A stretch of 64,000 bases of DNA from JAFGNV01 sp964612485 (GTDB lineage Bacteria; Chloroflexota; Anaerolineae; 4572-78; J111): contig CAZTFF010000013.1 of assembly GCA_964612485.1 (NCBI GenBank), forward strand, positions 1 through 64,000, read 5' to 3'. Positions 1 through 8,218 of this stretch are shown piece after piece. Position 1 is the stretch's first letter; the number at the start of each line of letters is the position of its first letter. The notes beneath the pieces are model-generated. The model did not search any database. It saw nothing but the letters and a program-made list of their open reading frames with translations, and was not told the origin of the DNA. A program made the position numbers and the translations under genes.

Positions 1-298
1 TTCAATTAGAGCAAATCCCTGTATATCAGGAACTTATTTTTGGATAATTACTTAGGAATGAGAATTAATTAACTTCCCCAATTCGTCGTGATATTAGAGA
101 GTGAAGATTAGAGATTTCAGGCTAAAAATCTCCCAATCTCTAATCCCTGGATTAGACCTAATCTCCAATTTTCTAAACGCAGAAGTTTATTAATTTCTAA
201 TCCTTAACACCATCAGAGAAGTGTTGACGCAGAGAGATAAAGGTGTAAATTTTATCGTTGCGCCGCTGCATCCTCGCGTCTTTGTGTTTTTCCGTACC
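1..298. other. AT-rich intergenic stretch with short repeats
   Basis: No convincing gene is visible in this 298-base left edge. It is AT-rich, with repeated short words built on 'attagaga' and 'aatctc', and one clear 11-bp inverted repeat listed separately. It lies downstream of the minus-strand DUF423 gene, so it would hold that transcript's 3' end, but I see no classic GC-stem plus T-run terminator. Confidence 0.5.
106..145. repeat. 11-bp perfect inverted repeat
   Basis: The arm GATTAGAGATT at 106-116 is matched by its reverse complement AATCTCTAATC at 135-145, with an 18-nt spacer. It could fold at the 3' end of the DUF423 transcript or be a decayed repeat element. No flanking duplication or transposase is seen. 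Confidence 0.6.
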
Positions 299-679
299 TC
301 ATCCTCGCCAAACGGCCAGGGCCAGCAGCAGCCACGCCGAGATAAAGGCCACGCCGCCCAGGGGGGTAATGGCCCCCAACCAGCGAAGACCGGTCAGGCT
401 CAAGGCGTACAGGCTCACCGAAAAAAAAATGATCCCGGCCAGCATCAACCAACCCGACCATTTCACCAGCATCGACCCCGGCAGCAGCGAGGCCGCCAGC
501 GCCACGGCAAACAAGCCCAGAGCGTGGTAAAAATGGTACTGCACGCCGGTCTGGTAGGTGTTCAACAAACTTTCCGACAGCCGGCTCCGCAGCGCGTGCG
601 CGCCAAACGCGCCCAGCCCCACAGCCAGCGCCGCGTTGAGACTGCCCAACAGCAAAAATAGTTTGGTTACAAGGGTCAT
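299..679 (-). CDS. DUF423 family membrane protein
   Basis: This 126-residue protein is almost entirely hydrophobic, with about four predicted membrane helices. It carries the family's N-terminal GAFGAHALR motif near residues 23-31 and a central YHFYHALGLF segment. Both are hallmarks of the DUF423/YgdD inner-membrane family, and the length is normal. The molecular function of the family is not established. The ATG is preceded by a GAGGA ribosome-binding site. The gene starts 49 bases after the epimerase stop on the same strand, so the two may be cotranscribed. Family assignment is firm; the role is unknown. Confidence 0.88.
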   Translation of the reverse strand: MTLVTKLFLLLGSLNAALAVGLGAFGAHALRSRLSESLLNTYQTGVQYHFYHALGLFAVALAASLLPGSMLVKWSGWLMLAGIIFFSVSLYALSLTGLRWLGAITPLGGVAFISAWLLLALAVWRG

Positions 680-728
680 TTACGCCGTCCTCTTTTTTGA
701 ACTTTGATGATAATACACGATCCCCGCC

Positions 729-1778
729 CTATCTCAAAACATCCTCATCAGCCGGCCACAAACGACTGACAGAATTTTCCGGCTCAAAGCCTAACACCGC
801 CCGCGCCCGGTCAATATTGAACAAGGTTTCGGGGCCGGTGAGAGCCTTTTCCCAGGTTTGCACTTTCGGGTACAGCAGCCCGGCCAAATCCCGCGAAGGC
901 AAGCCGGCGGAATTGTGGGAGTCGGTCACAAAGAGGGGATGGCAGCCTCGGACATCGGTTTGCAAGGCTTTCTCAACGGCTAAGGCGGCATCCCGCACAT
1001 CCAGAATAGCCCAGAAATCGGCATATCCAAACAGCAGCATGGCGCCCGGTGTTTTTTCCAGATGGTCGAAAATGTCTGAAAAAAGGATTTTACCTTGGGT
1101 AACTTGGCGGCGGCGTTGAAGATAGTCGGCTTTGAAAGTTTCTACCTGTTGGCGGCGGGCGGATTCCGGCAGGGCCAGCAACGTTTCGTAAGCAGTTTGA
1201 ACCTGTTCGACATGCTGCCGCATCCACCCTGCCGGATATTTTGCCGCGTCAAACACAAACGGAAAGCGCAGGCAAAAACTGGAGATGCCGGCGTACCGCC
1301 AGAAATAGGCGGCAATTTTCTCGCCTATTGTTTTGGAAAAGGCGTACACGTCGGTGGTGTAACCGGGGTGGGCTTCATCGATGGGTAAATAATGAACTTT
1401 GATGAATCGTTGGCCGTACCCGTTGCCCAGCACGTTGATCGAACTGGCAGAAACCACCCGCTTGATGCCGGCCTCGGCGGCAGCTTGATATACGTTGAAC
1501 GTGCCGCCGGCGTTGATGTGAAAAATTTCGGCGCTTTTGGACTCCAACGGCTGGGGGATGGCGGCCAGATGCACCACTGCATCAATGTTTTCGCAACAGA
1601 CGCGCGCCCGTTCAAAATCGCGGAGGTCTGCCTGCCGGTAATTGGCGGCGGTAATCTCAGCGCTCACATCTTGTTCGACCAGGGTGTCTATCACCCTCAC
1701 TTTGTAACCGCGTTCAAGCAGCCGGGTTGTTACCACCTGACCAATTTGCCCCAGACCGCCGGTAACCAAAACATGCAT
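729..1778 (-). CDS. NAD(P)-dependent epimerase/dehydratase (extended SDR)
   Basis: This is a 349-residue extended short-chain dehydrogenase of the nucleotide-sugar epimerase type. The Rossmann glycine motif TGGLGQIG is at residues 6-13. An HLAAI cofactor-loop motif follows near residue 70, and the catalytic YxxxK appears as YAFSK in the middle. Such enzymes oxidise and re-reduce sugar or other hydroxy substrates with a bound dinucleotide in the cytoplasm. The C-terminal substrate domain does not tell me the substrate. The start is supported by a GGAG site 9 nt upstream. It probably forms a short transcription unit with the DUF423 gene. Confidence 0.85.
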   Translation of the reverse strand: MHVLVTGGLGQIGQVVTTRLLERGYKVRVIDTLVEQDVSAEITAANYRQADLRDFERARVCCENIDAVVHLAAIPQPLESKSAEIFHINAGGTFNVYQAAAEAGIKRVVSASSINVLGNGYGQRFIKVHYLPIDEAHPGYTTDVYAFSKTIGEKIAAYFWRYAGISSFCLRFPFVFDAAKYPAGWMRQHVEQVQTAYETLLALPESARRQQVETFKADYLQRRRQVTQGKILFSDIFDHLEKTPGAMLLFGYADFWAILDVRDAALAVEKALQTDVRGCHPLFVTDSHNSAGLPSRDLAGLLYPKVQTWEKALTGPETLFNIDRARAVLGFEPENSVSRLWPADEDVLR

Positions 1779-1986
1779 TTTTGCTGCTCCAATCTGATTT
1801 CTTTTTTGAATTTATTCACTGCCGGCGCACATCGCTGACGCCTTTAATGTCTGTTTAAGCCAATTGGGATATTATAATTGTGATTTTTAGAACAAGCAAT
1901 ATTGCTTCAACAATATAAATTCCGATGCGACAGGCTGTGGTTAACAGTGAACAATCACAGCCTCATTGTAAATAATGGGGGAACCA

Positions 1987-3414
1987 ATGGAAAACAAAAA
2001 ACTTCATCATGTGGTAATTATCGGCGGCGGATTTGGCGGGCTGTACGCGGCTCAGAGCCTGAACCGCGCGCCGGTCGAAATAACACTTATCGACAAACGA
2101 AACTTCCACCTGTTCCAGCCGCTGCTGTACCAGGTGGCCACCGGCGGGCTGTCGCCGGGCGATATTGCCTCGCCGCTGCGGGCGGTGTTGGCCAAACAAA
2201 AGAATGCCACGGTACTCAACGCCGAAGTCGCCGACATCGACGCCGAACGCCAAACAGTAAAATTGCGTGATGGTGAGATTGCTTATGATACGCTGATTGT
2301 AGCCACGGGCGTGAGTCATCATTATTTTGGCCACGATGCGTGGGCCGAAACTGCGCCCGGCTTAAAAACCATTGAAGATGCGTTGAACATCCGGCGGCGG
2401 ATTTTGCAGGCGTTTGAGGCCGCTGAACGAGAGCCTGACCCGGACAAACGCCGGGCCTGGATGACGTTTGTGATTGTGGGCGGCGGTCCCACCGGCCTGG
2501 AATTGGCCGGCGCGCTGGCCGAATTGGCCCAGGCCACGCTCAAAGAAGATTTTAAACATATCAATCCGGCGGAAGCCCGCATTTTGCTGCTGGAGGGCAT
2601 GGCGCGCGTGCTGCCGCCTTACCCGCCGGAGTTGTCGGAAAAAGCCAAACAATCGCTGGTTGATTTGGGGGTAACGGTGCAAACCGGCGCCATGGTCACC
2701 GATATTCAGCCGGACGGCGTGACGGTCAAACAGAATGGTCACGAGGAAAAAATTCCGGCTCAAACCATCGTGTGGGCCGCCGGGATGAAAGCGTCTGGGA
2801 TGGGGCAGGTGCTGGCCGACCGCACCGGCGTTGAACTGGACCGCGCCGGCCGGGTGATGGTCGAGCCGGATCTCACGATCAAAAATTACTCCAATATTTT
2901 TGTCATTGGCGATCTGGCCCACTTTGCCCACCAAACGGGCGAACCGCTGCCCGGCGTGGCTCCGGTGGCGATGCAGCAAGGCAAATATGCGGCCCAAACC
3001 ATCAAAAAAGGGCTGGCGGGGAAAACGCTGCCGGCGTTCCAGTATGTGGATAAAGGCAGCCTGGCGGTGATTGGCCGCAATGCGGCGGTAGCCGATCTGG
3101 GTATAGTGAAATTCTCCGGGCTGTTGGCCTGGCTGGCCTGGTTGTTTGTGCATATCTGGTACCTGATCGAGTTTGATAACAAGTTGATGGTGATGTTCCA
3201 ATGGGCCTGGAACTACTTCACCCGCAAGCGGGGCGCCCGCCTGATTACGGGTGATGATCCGGTGCCTCCGGTTGAAGGGGTGCCGGCGGGCCTGGACCAA
3301 TCTTTGGGCCAAAAACAGGCTCACCCGAAAGGAGGCGATCATGAGACCCAAACCCATCCAACCCGGTCCGGGGCAGGAGTCGGTGTGGGATTATCCCCGT
3401 CCGCCTCGCGTTGA
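1987..3414 (+). CDS. ndh: Type II NADH dehydrogenase / FAD-dependent oxidoreductase
   Basis: This protein of about 475 residues matches type II (non-pumping) NADH:quinone oxidoreductases. The FAD-binding GGGFGG motif is at the N-terminus, a second dinucleotide motif GGGPTGLELAG lies near residue 165, and the third FAD motif NIFVIGD is near residue 300. A C-terminal hydrophobic/amphipathic segment (WLAWLFVHIWYLIEF) fits peripheral membrane attachment. It would pass electrons from NADH to quinone. I prefer the ATG at 1987, which has a G-rich ribosome-binding site, over the one at 1975. The last 25 or so residues are low-complexity and overlap the DUF427 gene by 74 nt in another frame, so the tail is probably not conserved. 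Confidence 0.9.
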   Translation: MENKKLHHVVIIGGGFGGLYAAQSLNRAPVEITLIDKRNFHLFQPLLYQVATGGLSPGDIASPLRAVLAKQKNATVLNAEVADIDAERQTVKLRDGEIAYDTLIVATGVSHHYFGHDAWAETAPGLKTIEDALNIRRRILQAFEAAEREPDPDKRRAWMTFVIVGGGPTGLELAGALAELAQATLKEDFKHINPAEARILLLEGMARVLPPYPPELSEKAKQSLVDLGVTVQTGAMVTDIQPDGVTVKQNGHEEKIPAQTIVWAAGMKASGMGQVLADRTGVELDRAGRVMVEPDLTIKNYSNIFVIGDLAHFAHQTGEPLPGVAPVAMQQGKYAAQTIKKGLAGKTLPAFQYVDKGSLAVIGRNAAVADLGIVKFSGLLAWLAWLFVHIWYLIEFDNKLMVMFQWAWNYFTRKRGARLITGDDPVPPVEGVPAGLDQSLGQKQAHPKGGDHETQTHPTRSGAGVGVGLSPSASR

Positions 3415-3835
3415 GCCAAGCGGCAAGCACATCCAGGTGATTTTCAATGGGGTGGTGATTGCCAACACGCAGCAGGCGCAGCGCGTGCTGGAAACCAGCC
3501 ACCCGCCGGCGTACTATATTTCGCCGGACGACATCAAGATGGAATACCTGACCCCAACCTCGCGTACCAGTTGGTGCGAGTGGAAGGGGCAAGCGATCTA
3601 TTACACCATTTCCGTGGGCAACCGGCACGCGCCCGATGCAGGCTGGGCTTACCCACGCCCTACTGCCGGGTTTGAGTCGATCAAAGAGTGGATCACTTTT
3701 TACCCCGGTTTGATGGATACCTGTACCGTAGATGGGGAAATTGTCCAACCCCAACCCGGCGGCTTTTACGGCGGCTGGATCACCTCGGATGTGGTGGGGC
3801 CGTTCAAAGGCGAACCGGGCACGATGGGGTGGTGA
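3341..3835 (+). CDS. DUF427 family protein
   Basis: This 164-residue soluble protein matches the DUF427 family, a small beta-rich domain of unknown biochemical role. It has the typical PP(A)YY..P.D motif, an S.CEWKG-like core (SWCEWKG) and a C-terminal GG.YGGW segment. The start is well defined: an AAAGGAGG ribosome-binding site sits 5 nt before the ATG, inside the 3' end of the preceding NDH-2 gene. The 74-nt overlap points to translational coupling. It may act with the oxidoreductase, but the sequence does not show how. Confidence 0.85.
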   Translation: MRPKPIQPGPGQESVWDYPRPPRVEPSGKHIQVIFNGVVIANTQQAQRVLETSHPPAYYISPDDIKMEYLTPTSRTSWCEWKGQAIYYTISVGNRHAPDAGWAYPRPTAGFESIKEWITFYPGLMDTCTVDGEIVQPQPGGFYGGWITSDVVGPFKGEPGTMGW

Positions 3836-3911
3836 AGAGTGAGTGATTTTTTAGTTAGCCCTTAAAAATTAATCGCTCCCCCTTCACAAGGTATCATTGA
3901 AATGATAATCA

Positions 3912-5303
3912 TTATGGCCTGGCTGGACGCGCGGGCGCATCTCTATCCAGACCGGGTTTGGTGATATCGGGCTTTGAGTCCAGAATGTTGTTGAATCCGT
4001 TCAAGCCTTCCTGCGCCCGGCCCATCTCACCTCGCACAATCTGAGTGGTGATATTGTTTACCGAGCCGGTAAGCTGCTGAAGTTGGGGGCCGCCGTGGGC
4101 ATTAAGGCTGGCCGTGGTATTGGCGGCCAGTTGGGCCAGGTTGGCCAGTTCCTCCGCCGATACCTGACCATCAGCCATAGCCTGCTGGCCGTGTTCGGCA
4201 AAATTGCGGGCTATTTGCACCGTTTCGGGCAGATCGCCGGCTACCTGGTTGGGGGAAAAGGATAAAGTTGTTTCCATCCCCAATTGGCTCAACGTTTCTT
4301 GCGCTTGCGGTAAATTACCTTGATTCATTTGCACGGTTGCATTCTCGACCAGCCCGGCCAGTTGGGCCAACTCCTGCCCGTTCAAACCGGCCTGGGTATT
4401 GGCCGCTTGCTGGGCCAGGTTGGCCATTTCTTCCGGCGATAGCTGGCCGTCGGCCAGGGCGGCTTGGCCCATTTCCATAAAGGCCAGGGCCTGCTGCAGC
4501 GCTTCGGTGGGGTTGGCGGCCACCTGATTGGGATCGACGTTGGCCAGGGTTGAAACACCTTCTTCGATCTGGCTTTGCCGGATACCGGACCATGTTTGTG
4601 TTTGCTGCTGAATTTGCGCCGCGTTCTGGGCCGCAAGCTTGGTGGTGGTTTGTAATTGATCAATGGTTTCTTCGGTGAGTTCAAGACCCTGCGCCAGCGA
4701 ATCATTGATCTCGGTCAGGGTTGTGTTCAGCTCGGTCACAGAGTCGGCCAGGTAGTCCAGCGTTTGGTTGATGTCTTCTACGGCCGCTATGGCTTCGATG
4801 GCGGTAGCGCCGTACAGGTCGGCATAAAGGGTGAGCAATTCTTCGGCCAGGGCAATGGCTTCTTCGGCCTCGGCCACGGTTATGGTAATGGTTTCAACTT
4901 CTTCGGTAGTGACGGTGCCGTCGGTGGTAGCGGTAGTAGCTACCGCCGCGGATTGTTCGGTGGCGGCCACGGCTTCGGCCACTGTCTGATCGATCAAGGC
5001 GGCCAATTCTTCTTCAGACAATGTGGCGTATTCCTCTGAAGCAACCGGCGTGGCCGGCTCTTCTGTGGGGAGTGCGGCCAACGCTTCCGCCGTCTGTTCC
5101 GCAGTTTGGGCGGCATCGGTGGCCGCAACCGCCGCATCGATGGTGGCCTGATTGGCTTCCTGCGCGGTATCTGTAGCGGCTACAGCGGCATCAATTGTGG
5201 CCTGGGTATTGAGCGGTTCGGTAGTGGGCGCAGGGCTGCACGCCAGAAAAGTAAATGAGACCACAGTGACAATAAAAGTTGAAACGATACGTGAGTTTGG
5301 CAT
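3912..5303 (-). CDS. Repeat-containing lipoprotein, function unknown
   Basis: The 463-residue product has a lipoprotein signal peptide with lipobox F-L-A-C, giving the lipidated Cys at residue 22. An AAGGAGGG ribosome-binding site lies just before the ATG. The mature N-terminus holds two copies of an ATIDAAVAATD heptad-like repeat, followed by Ala/Thr/Glu-rich helices likely to form coiled coil. Two tandem units of about 90 residues fill the C-terminal half; each contains ADGQxSxEExANLAQxAANT. The protein probably sits on the outer face of the membrane as an extended helical spacer or scaffold. I do not recognise a catalytic domain or a named family. Confidence 0.75.
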   Translation of the reverse strand: MPNSRIVSTFIVTVVSFTFLACSPAPTTEPLNTQATIDAAVAATDTAQEANQATIDAAVAATDAAQTAEQTAEALAALPTEEPATPVASEEYATLSEEELAALIDQTVAEAVAATEQSAAVATTATTDGTVTTEEVETITITVAEAEEAIALAEELLTLYADLYGATAIEAIAAVEDINQTLDYLADSVTELNTTLTEINDSLAQGLELTEETIDQLQTTTKLAAQNAAQIQQQTQTWSGIRQSQIEEGVSTLANVDPNQVAANPTEALQQALAFMEMGQAALADGQLSPEEMANLAQQAANTQAGLNGQELAQLAGLVENATVQMNQGNLPQAQETLSQLGMETTLSFSPNQVAGDLPETVQIARNFAEHGQQAMADGQVSAEELANLAQLAANTTASLNAHGGPQLQQLTGSVNNITTQIVRGEMGRAQEGLNGFNNILDSKPDITKPGLDRDAPARPARP

Positions 5304-5391
5304 TGGAGCCCTCCTTTTTGAGTTCTTCCGTTTATTGAGGATCAACTCTATTATATCAACATGGCTGTTTTCGTGATATAGCACCGGAGAA

Positions 5392-6189
5392 CTAAGCTTG
5401 GCCATAGCTCAGGCAGAGCTGGTAGAGCTGCTCAACCGCCTCTTTGTCTTGCCCAAAGCGGCACGGTTCCTCGCGGCGATGGGCAAAGTATTTGCCGGTT
5501 TCCTGCTGGCCGGTAGGGTGGGTGGCCAGCCAGGCCGGGGTATCCGCGCCCTGGTCGGGCGAAGCGCTGCCGCCAAAGCCCAGGTTGTTGCTGAGCGTCG
5601 AGTTGACATCGCCGGGATGGCAGGCGTTGACCGCGATGTTGTGGGCTTTGAGCCGTTCGGCAAAAGCTACAGCCAGCATGCGGTCGGCCTGTTTGGATTG
5701 GCGATAGGCGGTGCCGTTGCGATAAGAACGGCGTTCGAACTCCGGGTCGCTCAAATCCAGATCGCCGGCATAGTAGCTGGCTACGTTGACCACCCGGGCC
5801 GGGGCCGATTTTTTGAGAATCTCGATAAAGGCTTGGATCATCCAAAAGTAGCCCAGTACATTGGTGGCAAATTGCAATTCAATCCCCTCGGGTGTTTCCT
5901 GGCGTGAGCGGGGAGTGACGGCAGCATTATTGACCAGCGCGTGCAGCGGCCCCTGCCATCGACCGGCCAAATCCTCAACAGACTTTTGTCGAGAGACATC
6001 CACTAATTCGTACCGCACGGCCTGATTGCCCGTAGCTCGAACAATATCTTGCACGGCTTGTTTGGCTTTTTGCTCGTTCCGCGCGGCCAGGACAACCTCG
6101 TAATCCTGTTCGGCAATTTGCCGAGCAATGGCTTGGCCAATGGCGCCGGTTGCGCCGGTAACTAAAGCGATTGGGTTTTTGTGCTCCAT
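5392..6189 (-). CDS. Short-chain dehydrogenase/reductase
   Basis: This is a classical SDR of 265 residues with NAD(P)-binding TGATGAIG near residues 11-18, the NNAA motif near residue 86, the catalytic Ser in the VVNVASYY strand and the YRQSK (YxxxK) pair. The downstream HPGDV motif is the usual P-G turn after the active site. It resembles retinol-dehydrogenase/WW-oxidoreductase-like SDRs, which reduce carbonyls or oxidise alcohols; the substrate is unknown. The ATG at 6189 is chosen because an AAGGAG site sits 5 nt upstream; a longer reading from 6216 lacks one. Confidence 0.87.
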   Translation of the reverse strand: MEHKNPIALVTGATGAIGQAIARQIAEQDYEVVLAARNEQKAKQAVQDIVRATGNQAVRYELVDVSRQKSVEDLAGRWQGPLHALVNNAAVTPRSRQETPEGIELQFATNVLGYFWMIQAFIEILKKSAPARVVNVASYYAGDLDLSDPEFERRSYRNGTAYRQSKQADRMLAVAFAERLKAHNIAVNACHPGDVNSTLSNNLGFGGSASPDQGADTPAWLATHPTGQQETGKYFAHRREEPCRFGQDKEAVEQLYQLCLSYGQA

Positions 6190-6209
6190 GTGTCTCCTTT
6201 CCTGCGTGA

Positions 6210-6263
6210 CGACCACCGACCACTGAAATATGTGCGGTTGCCGACGTCAGTGGTCGGTGGTCG
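6210..6263. repeat. 17-bp perfect inverted repeat between SDR and nitroreductase
   Basis: The arm CGACCACCGACCACTGA (6210-6226) has an exact inverted copy at 6247-6263, separated by 20 nt. The arms are themselves built of GGTCGGT-type short repeats. It lies between two same-strand genes, 15 nt before the nitroreductase stop. It could act as a weak terminator or be a small dispersed repeat; no T-run follows. Confidence 0.7.
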
Positions 6264-6277
6264 GTCATCCGTCGTCG

Positions 6278-6940
6278 TTATTTCTTCACCTCTCCCCAGC
6301 TATCCCAATACGTCAATTCACGCGCCGGGATGCGTTTGGCCGGTTTGAAATCGTCGCCGGTGAAGTAGGCCACCGGCAGCAGCGCAACCTGCATAATGGT
6401 TTCCGGGATATTCAGAATCTCAGCCACTTCTTGCTCGTAGCGCAGGTGGAGGGTGGTCCACGAGGCTCCCAGCCCCCGCGAGCGCAGCGCCAGCATCAGC
6501 GACCAGGCGGCGGGGAGTATCGAGCCAAATTTTGAGGCTTGCGCCAGCACATCGTCGGTGGGCTGCAAACGCCCCTCGATGCAGGGGATGATGTGGACCG
6601 GCACGTGGTGCATATTTCGGGCCAGGTAGGTGGCCGATTTGTACACTTTCACCACCCGTTCGGCGCGAGGGTCATCTTCGGCGTAAGTGGGCCTGTTTTG
6701 CCGCTGGTACTCGGTGTAAAGCTGGTAAGATTTTCGGTAAAGTTCGCCAATTTTGGCGCGTTTGGCGGCGTCGGTAATCACCATAAAGTGCCAGCCCTGC
6801 CGGTTGCTACCGGTGGGGGCTTGAACGGCCCGGTCCAGGCATTCCCGGATGATTTCCGGTTCAACCGGCCGCTTCAAATCCAGCCGTTTGCGCGCGGAAC
6901 GGGTGGTGGTGAGCAAGTGGTCAACGGTTGATAAATCCAT
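6278..6940 (-). CDS. Nitroreductase family flavoprotein
   Basis: This 220-residue protein has the FMN-dependent nitroreductase fold. It opens with the R-S-x-R/K entry motif (TTRSARKRL), followed by the AP-TGSNRQGWHFMVI flavin-binding segment near residues 40-56 and the C-terminal GLGASWTT stretch. These enzymes use NAD(P)H to reduce nitro, quinone or enone compounds; the native substrate cannot be told here. The start has GAGGAGAAA 8 nt upstream. It follows an intrinsic terminator for the upstream lgt/SelW-like run, so it is probably transcribed from its own promoter. Confidence 0.87.
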   Translation of the reverse strand: MDLSTVDHLLTTTRSARKRLDLKRPVEPEIIRECLDRAVQAPTGSNRQGWHFMVITDAAKRAKIGELYRKSYQLYTEYQRQNRPTYAEDDPRAERVVKVYKSATYLARNMHHVPVHIIPCIEGRLQPTDDVLAQASKFGSILPAAWSLMLALRSRGLGASWTTLHLRYEQEVAEILNIPETIMQVALLPVAYFTGDDFKPAKRIPARELTYWDSWGEVKK

Positions 6941-6956
6941 GAACAGTTTCTCCTCG

Positions 6957-6991
6957 CTTAAAAAAAATCCCTGCCGGTTGCGAGCAGGGAT
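6957..6991 (-). terminator. Intrinsic terminator after the SelW-like gene
   Basis: Read on the minus strand, ATCCCTGC and GCAGGGAT pair over 8 bp (6991-6984 with 6974-6967) around a 9-nt loop and are followed by a run of T residues (plus-strand A run from 6960). It lies 20 nt after the SelW-like stop and before the nitroreductase start. Confidence 0.8.
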
Positions 6992-7011
6992 TCAGGGTGG
7001 TTTGAGTCATG

Positions 7012-7254
7012 CTAAAGTTTGGCCTGGATCAATTTATAGATCTCGCCGGGATTGGCATGGCGGCCGGTAGACATTTTTGAATAGATCGGCTCGCCGTTGA
7101 CGGTGACTTCAAACCGTCCGCCGCTGGAAGGGATGATCTCTATCGACTCTATTTGCGATTCAATGGTTTTGTCTTGCATCAGTTCGTTGAACAGGCTCAC
7201 GGCCCGAGGGGTGTAATTTCAAACCCGGCAATACTCAATGGAAATGGTCAACAT
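7012..7254 (-). CDS. SelW/Rdx-like protein with in-frame TGA (candidate selenoprotein)
   Basis: Read from the ATG at 7254, the frame encodes an N-terminal EYC-R-V motif, then TGA at 7221-7219, then N-Y-T-P-R-A and the rest of an Rdx/SelW/SelT thioredoxin-like domain ending in ...GEIYKLIQAKL. The TGA occupies the second redox position of the family's C-x-x-C/U motif, so decoding as selenocysteine gives an 80-residue protein with C9-x-x-U12. An AGGAG site precedes the ATG, which supports this start over the internal GTG at 7200. A 5-bp stem with a CGTGA loop starts about 12 nt after the TGA, where a bacterial SECIS would lie. Rdx proteins are thiol/selenol redox proteins of unclear partner. It is 20 nt downstream of lgt. 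The alternative is a nonsense mutation. Confidence 0.78.
7192..7206 (-). promoter_or_regulatory. Possible SECIS-like hairpin
   Basis: On the minus strand CGGGC pairs with GCCTG (one G-U) around the loop CGTGA, which includes a G at loop position 2. The hairpin begins 13 nt after the in-frame TGA, close to where bacterial SECIS elements lie. The stem is short, and other folds are possible. Confidence 0.35.
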
Positions 7255-7274
7255 AGAAAAGCTCCTGACTGTTT

Positions 7275-8189
7275 TTATGATTTTTTTCGGCGCGTTCCGG
7301 CGGCGGCCGGCGGCCGGCGGGTGGGTTTGCGAGCGTAATCGGTGCCGCCTTCTTGCATAAAAGATACTTTGATCTTTCCCATCCTCACCAGCACAATGAA
7401 CAGGCCAAACAGGGCAAACAGCGCGGCCAGAATCAGCGAGGTGCTGACCGGCAGGCCAAAGAAACTGGGCTGGTCGGGCCGGAAATAGGTTTCCAGCAGC
7501 GCCCGGCCGGTGCCGGCCACCAGCAGGGTGGCTCCGGCAATCACGCCAGTTTTGATGGCGTCGCCTTTGCTGACAATAAGATAGAGCAGGATGCCGGCAA
7601 AGAGCAGGTTCCAGATCATCTGGTAGGCAAAGGTGGGGTGGAACAGGGTGGTCTCAACCGGGAATTGTCCCAGGTCGTTCCAGGGTGGGATACGGTTGGC
7701 CGCTTCAATGCGCAGGCCCCAGGGCAGGGTGGTGGGGGGGCCATACAGTTCCTGGTTGATGTAATTGCCAATGCGGCCAATGGCCTGCCCAATCAAAATA
7801 CCGGGGCCGACGGCATCGGCCAGCAGCCAGGGGTCTATCTGGTTGCGTTTGGCAAAGTACCAGCCCACAATGCCGCCCACAATCACGCCCCCCAAAATGT
7901 TGATGCCGCCCTGATTAATATATAAAATGGTGGCGGGATCGTCAAGGTAGCGGGTGTTGCCGCCGATGATGTCGGCGATGACGTACCAGAGACGAGCGCC
8001 AACCAGGCCCGAAATCAGGATCCAGATCAAGGCGTCCCAGACAATTTCGGGGTCGCGGCCCCGCCGTTTGATATACCATTGGGCGTAAAAAGCGGCGGCC
8101 AGCGTGCCCAATACGATCAAAATACCGTACCAGCGCACAGGAATTACGATAAAACCAAGGTTAATGGTGAAGGCAATCGGGTCTATCAT
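7275..8189 (-). CDS. lgt: Prolipoprotein diacylglyceryl transferase (copy 1)
   Basis: This 304-residue membrane protein matches Lgt, which transfers diacylglycerol from phosphatidylglycerol to the lipobox Cys of prolipoproteins. It shows the N-terminal RWYGILIVLG segment, the Lgt signature GRIGNYINQELYG near residue 135 with its conserved Arg, Asn and Glu, about seven hydrophobic helices and a basic C-terminal tail. Length is normal. A second Lgt lies about 4 kb upstream in the same strand run, and the two differ clearly in sequence, so this is not a recent duplication. It ends 20 nt before the SelW-like start and begins 29 nt after the sulfatase-fold gene. Confidence 0.92.
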   Translation of the reverse strand: MIDPIAFTINLGFIVIPVRWYGILIVLGTLAAAFYAQWYIKRRGRDPEIVWDALIWILISGLVGARLWYVIADIIGGNTRYLDDPATILYINQGGINILGGVIVGGIVGWYFAKRNQIDPWLLADAVGPGILIGQAIGRIGNYINQELYGPPTTLPWGLRIEAANRIPPWNDLGQFPVETTLFHPTFAYQMIWNLLFAGILLYLIVSKGDAIKTGVIAGATLLVAGTGRALLETYFRPDQPSFFGLPVSTSLILAALFALFGLFIVLVRMGKIKVSFMQEGGTDYARKPTRRPPAAAGTRRKKS

Positions 8190-8218
8190 TGATGAAGTGT
8201 TCCTCCTGAGTTTACTTT

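Noticed and set aside
1963..2334. Long open frames antisense to ndh and to many other genes
   Set aside because: They are shadows of the real genes: His/Arg/Gly-rich composition, no ribosome-binding sites and no family motifs.
3899..3917. Fur-box-like palindrome AATGATAATCATTAT
   Set aside because: Fifteen consecutive bases fit the Fur consensus, but it overlaps the stop codon of the lipoprotein gene between two convergent genes, where no promoter is served. It is more likely a 3'-end palindrome or chance.
7012..7200. 62-codon SelW-like gene starting at the internal GTG
   Set aside because: The GTG lies inside the domain after the redox motif and has no ribosome-binding site. The upstream ATG with AGGAG restores the motif when TGA is read as Sec.
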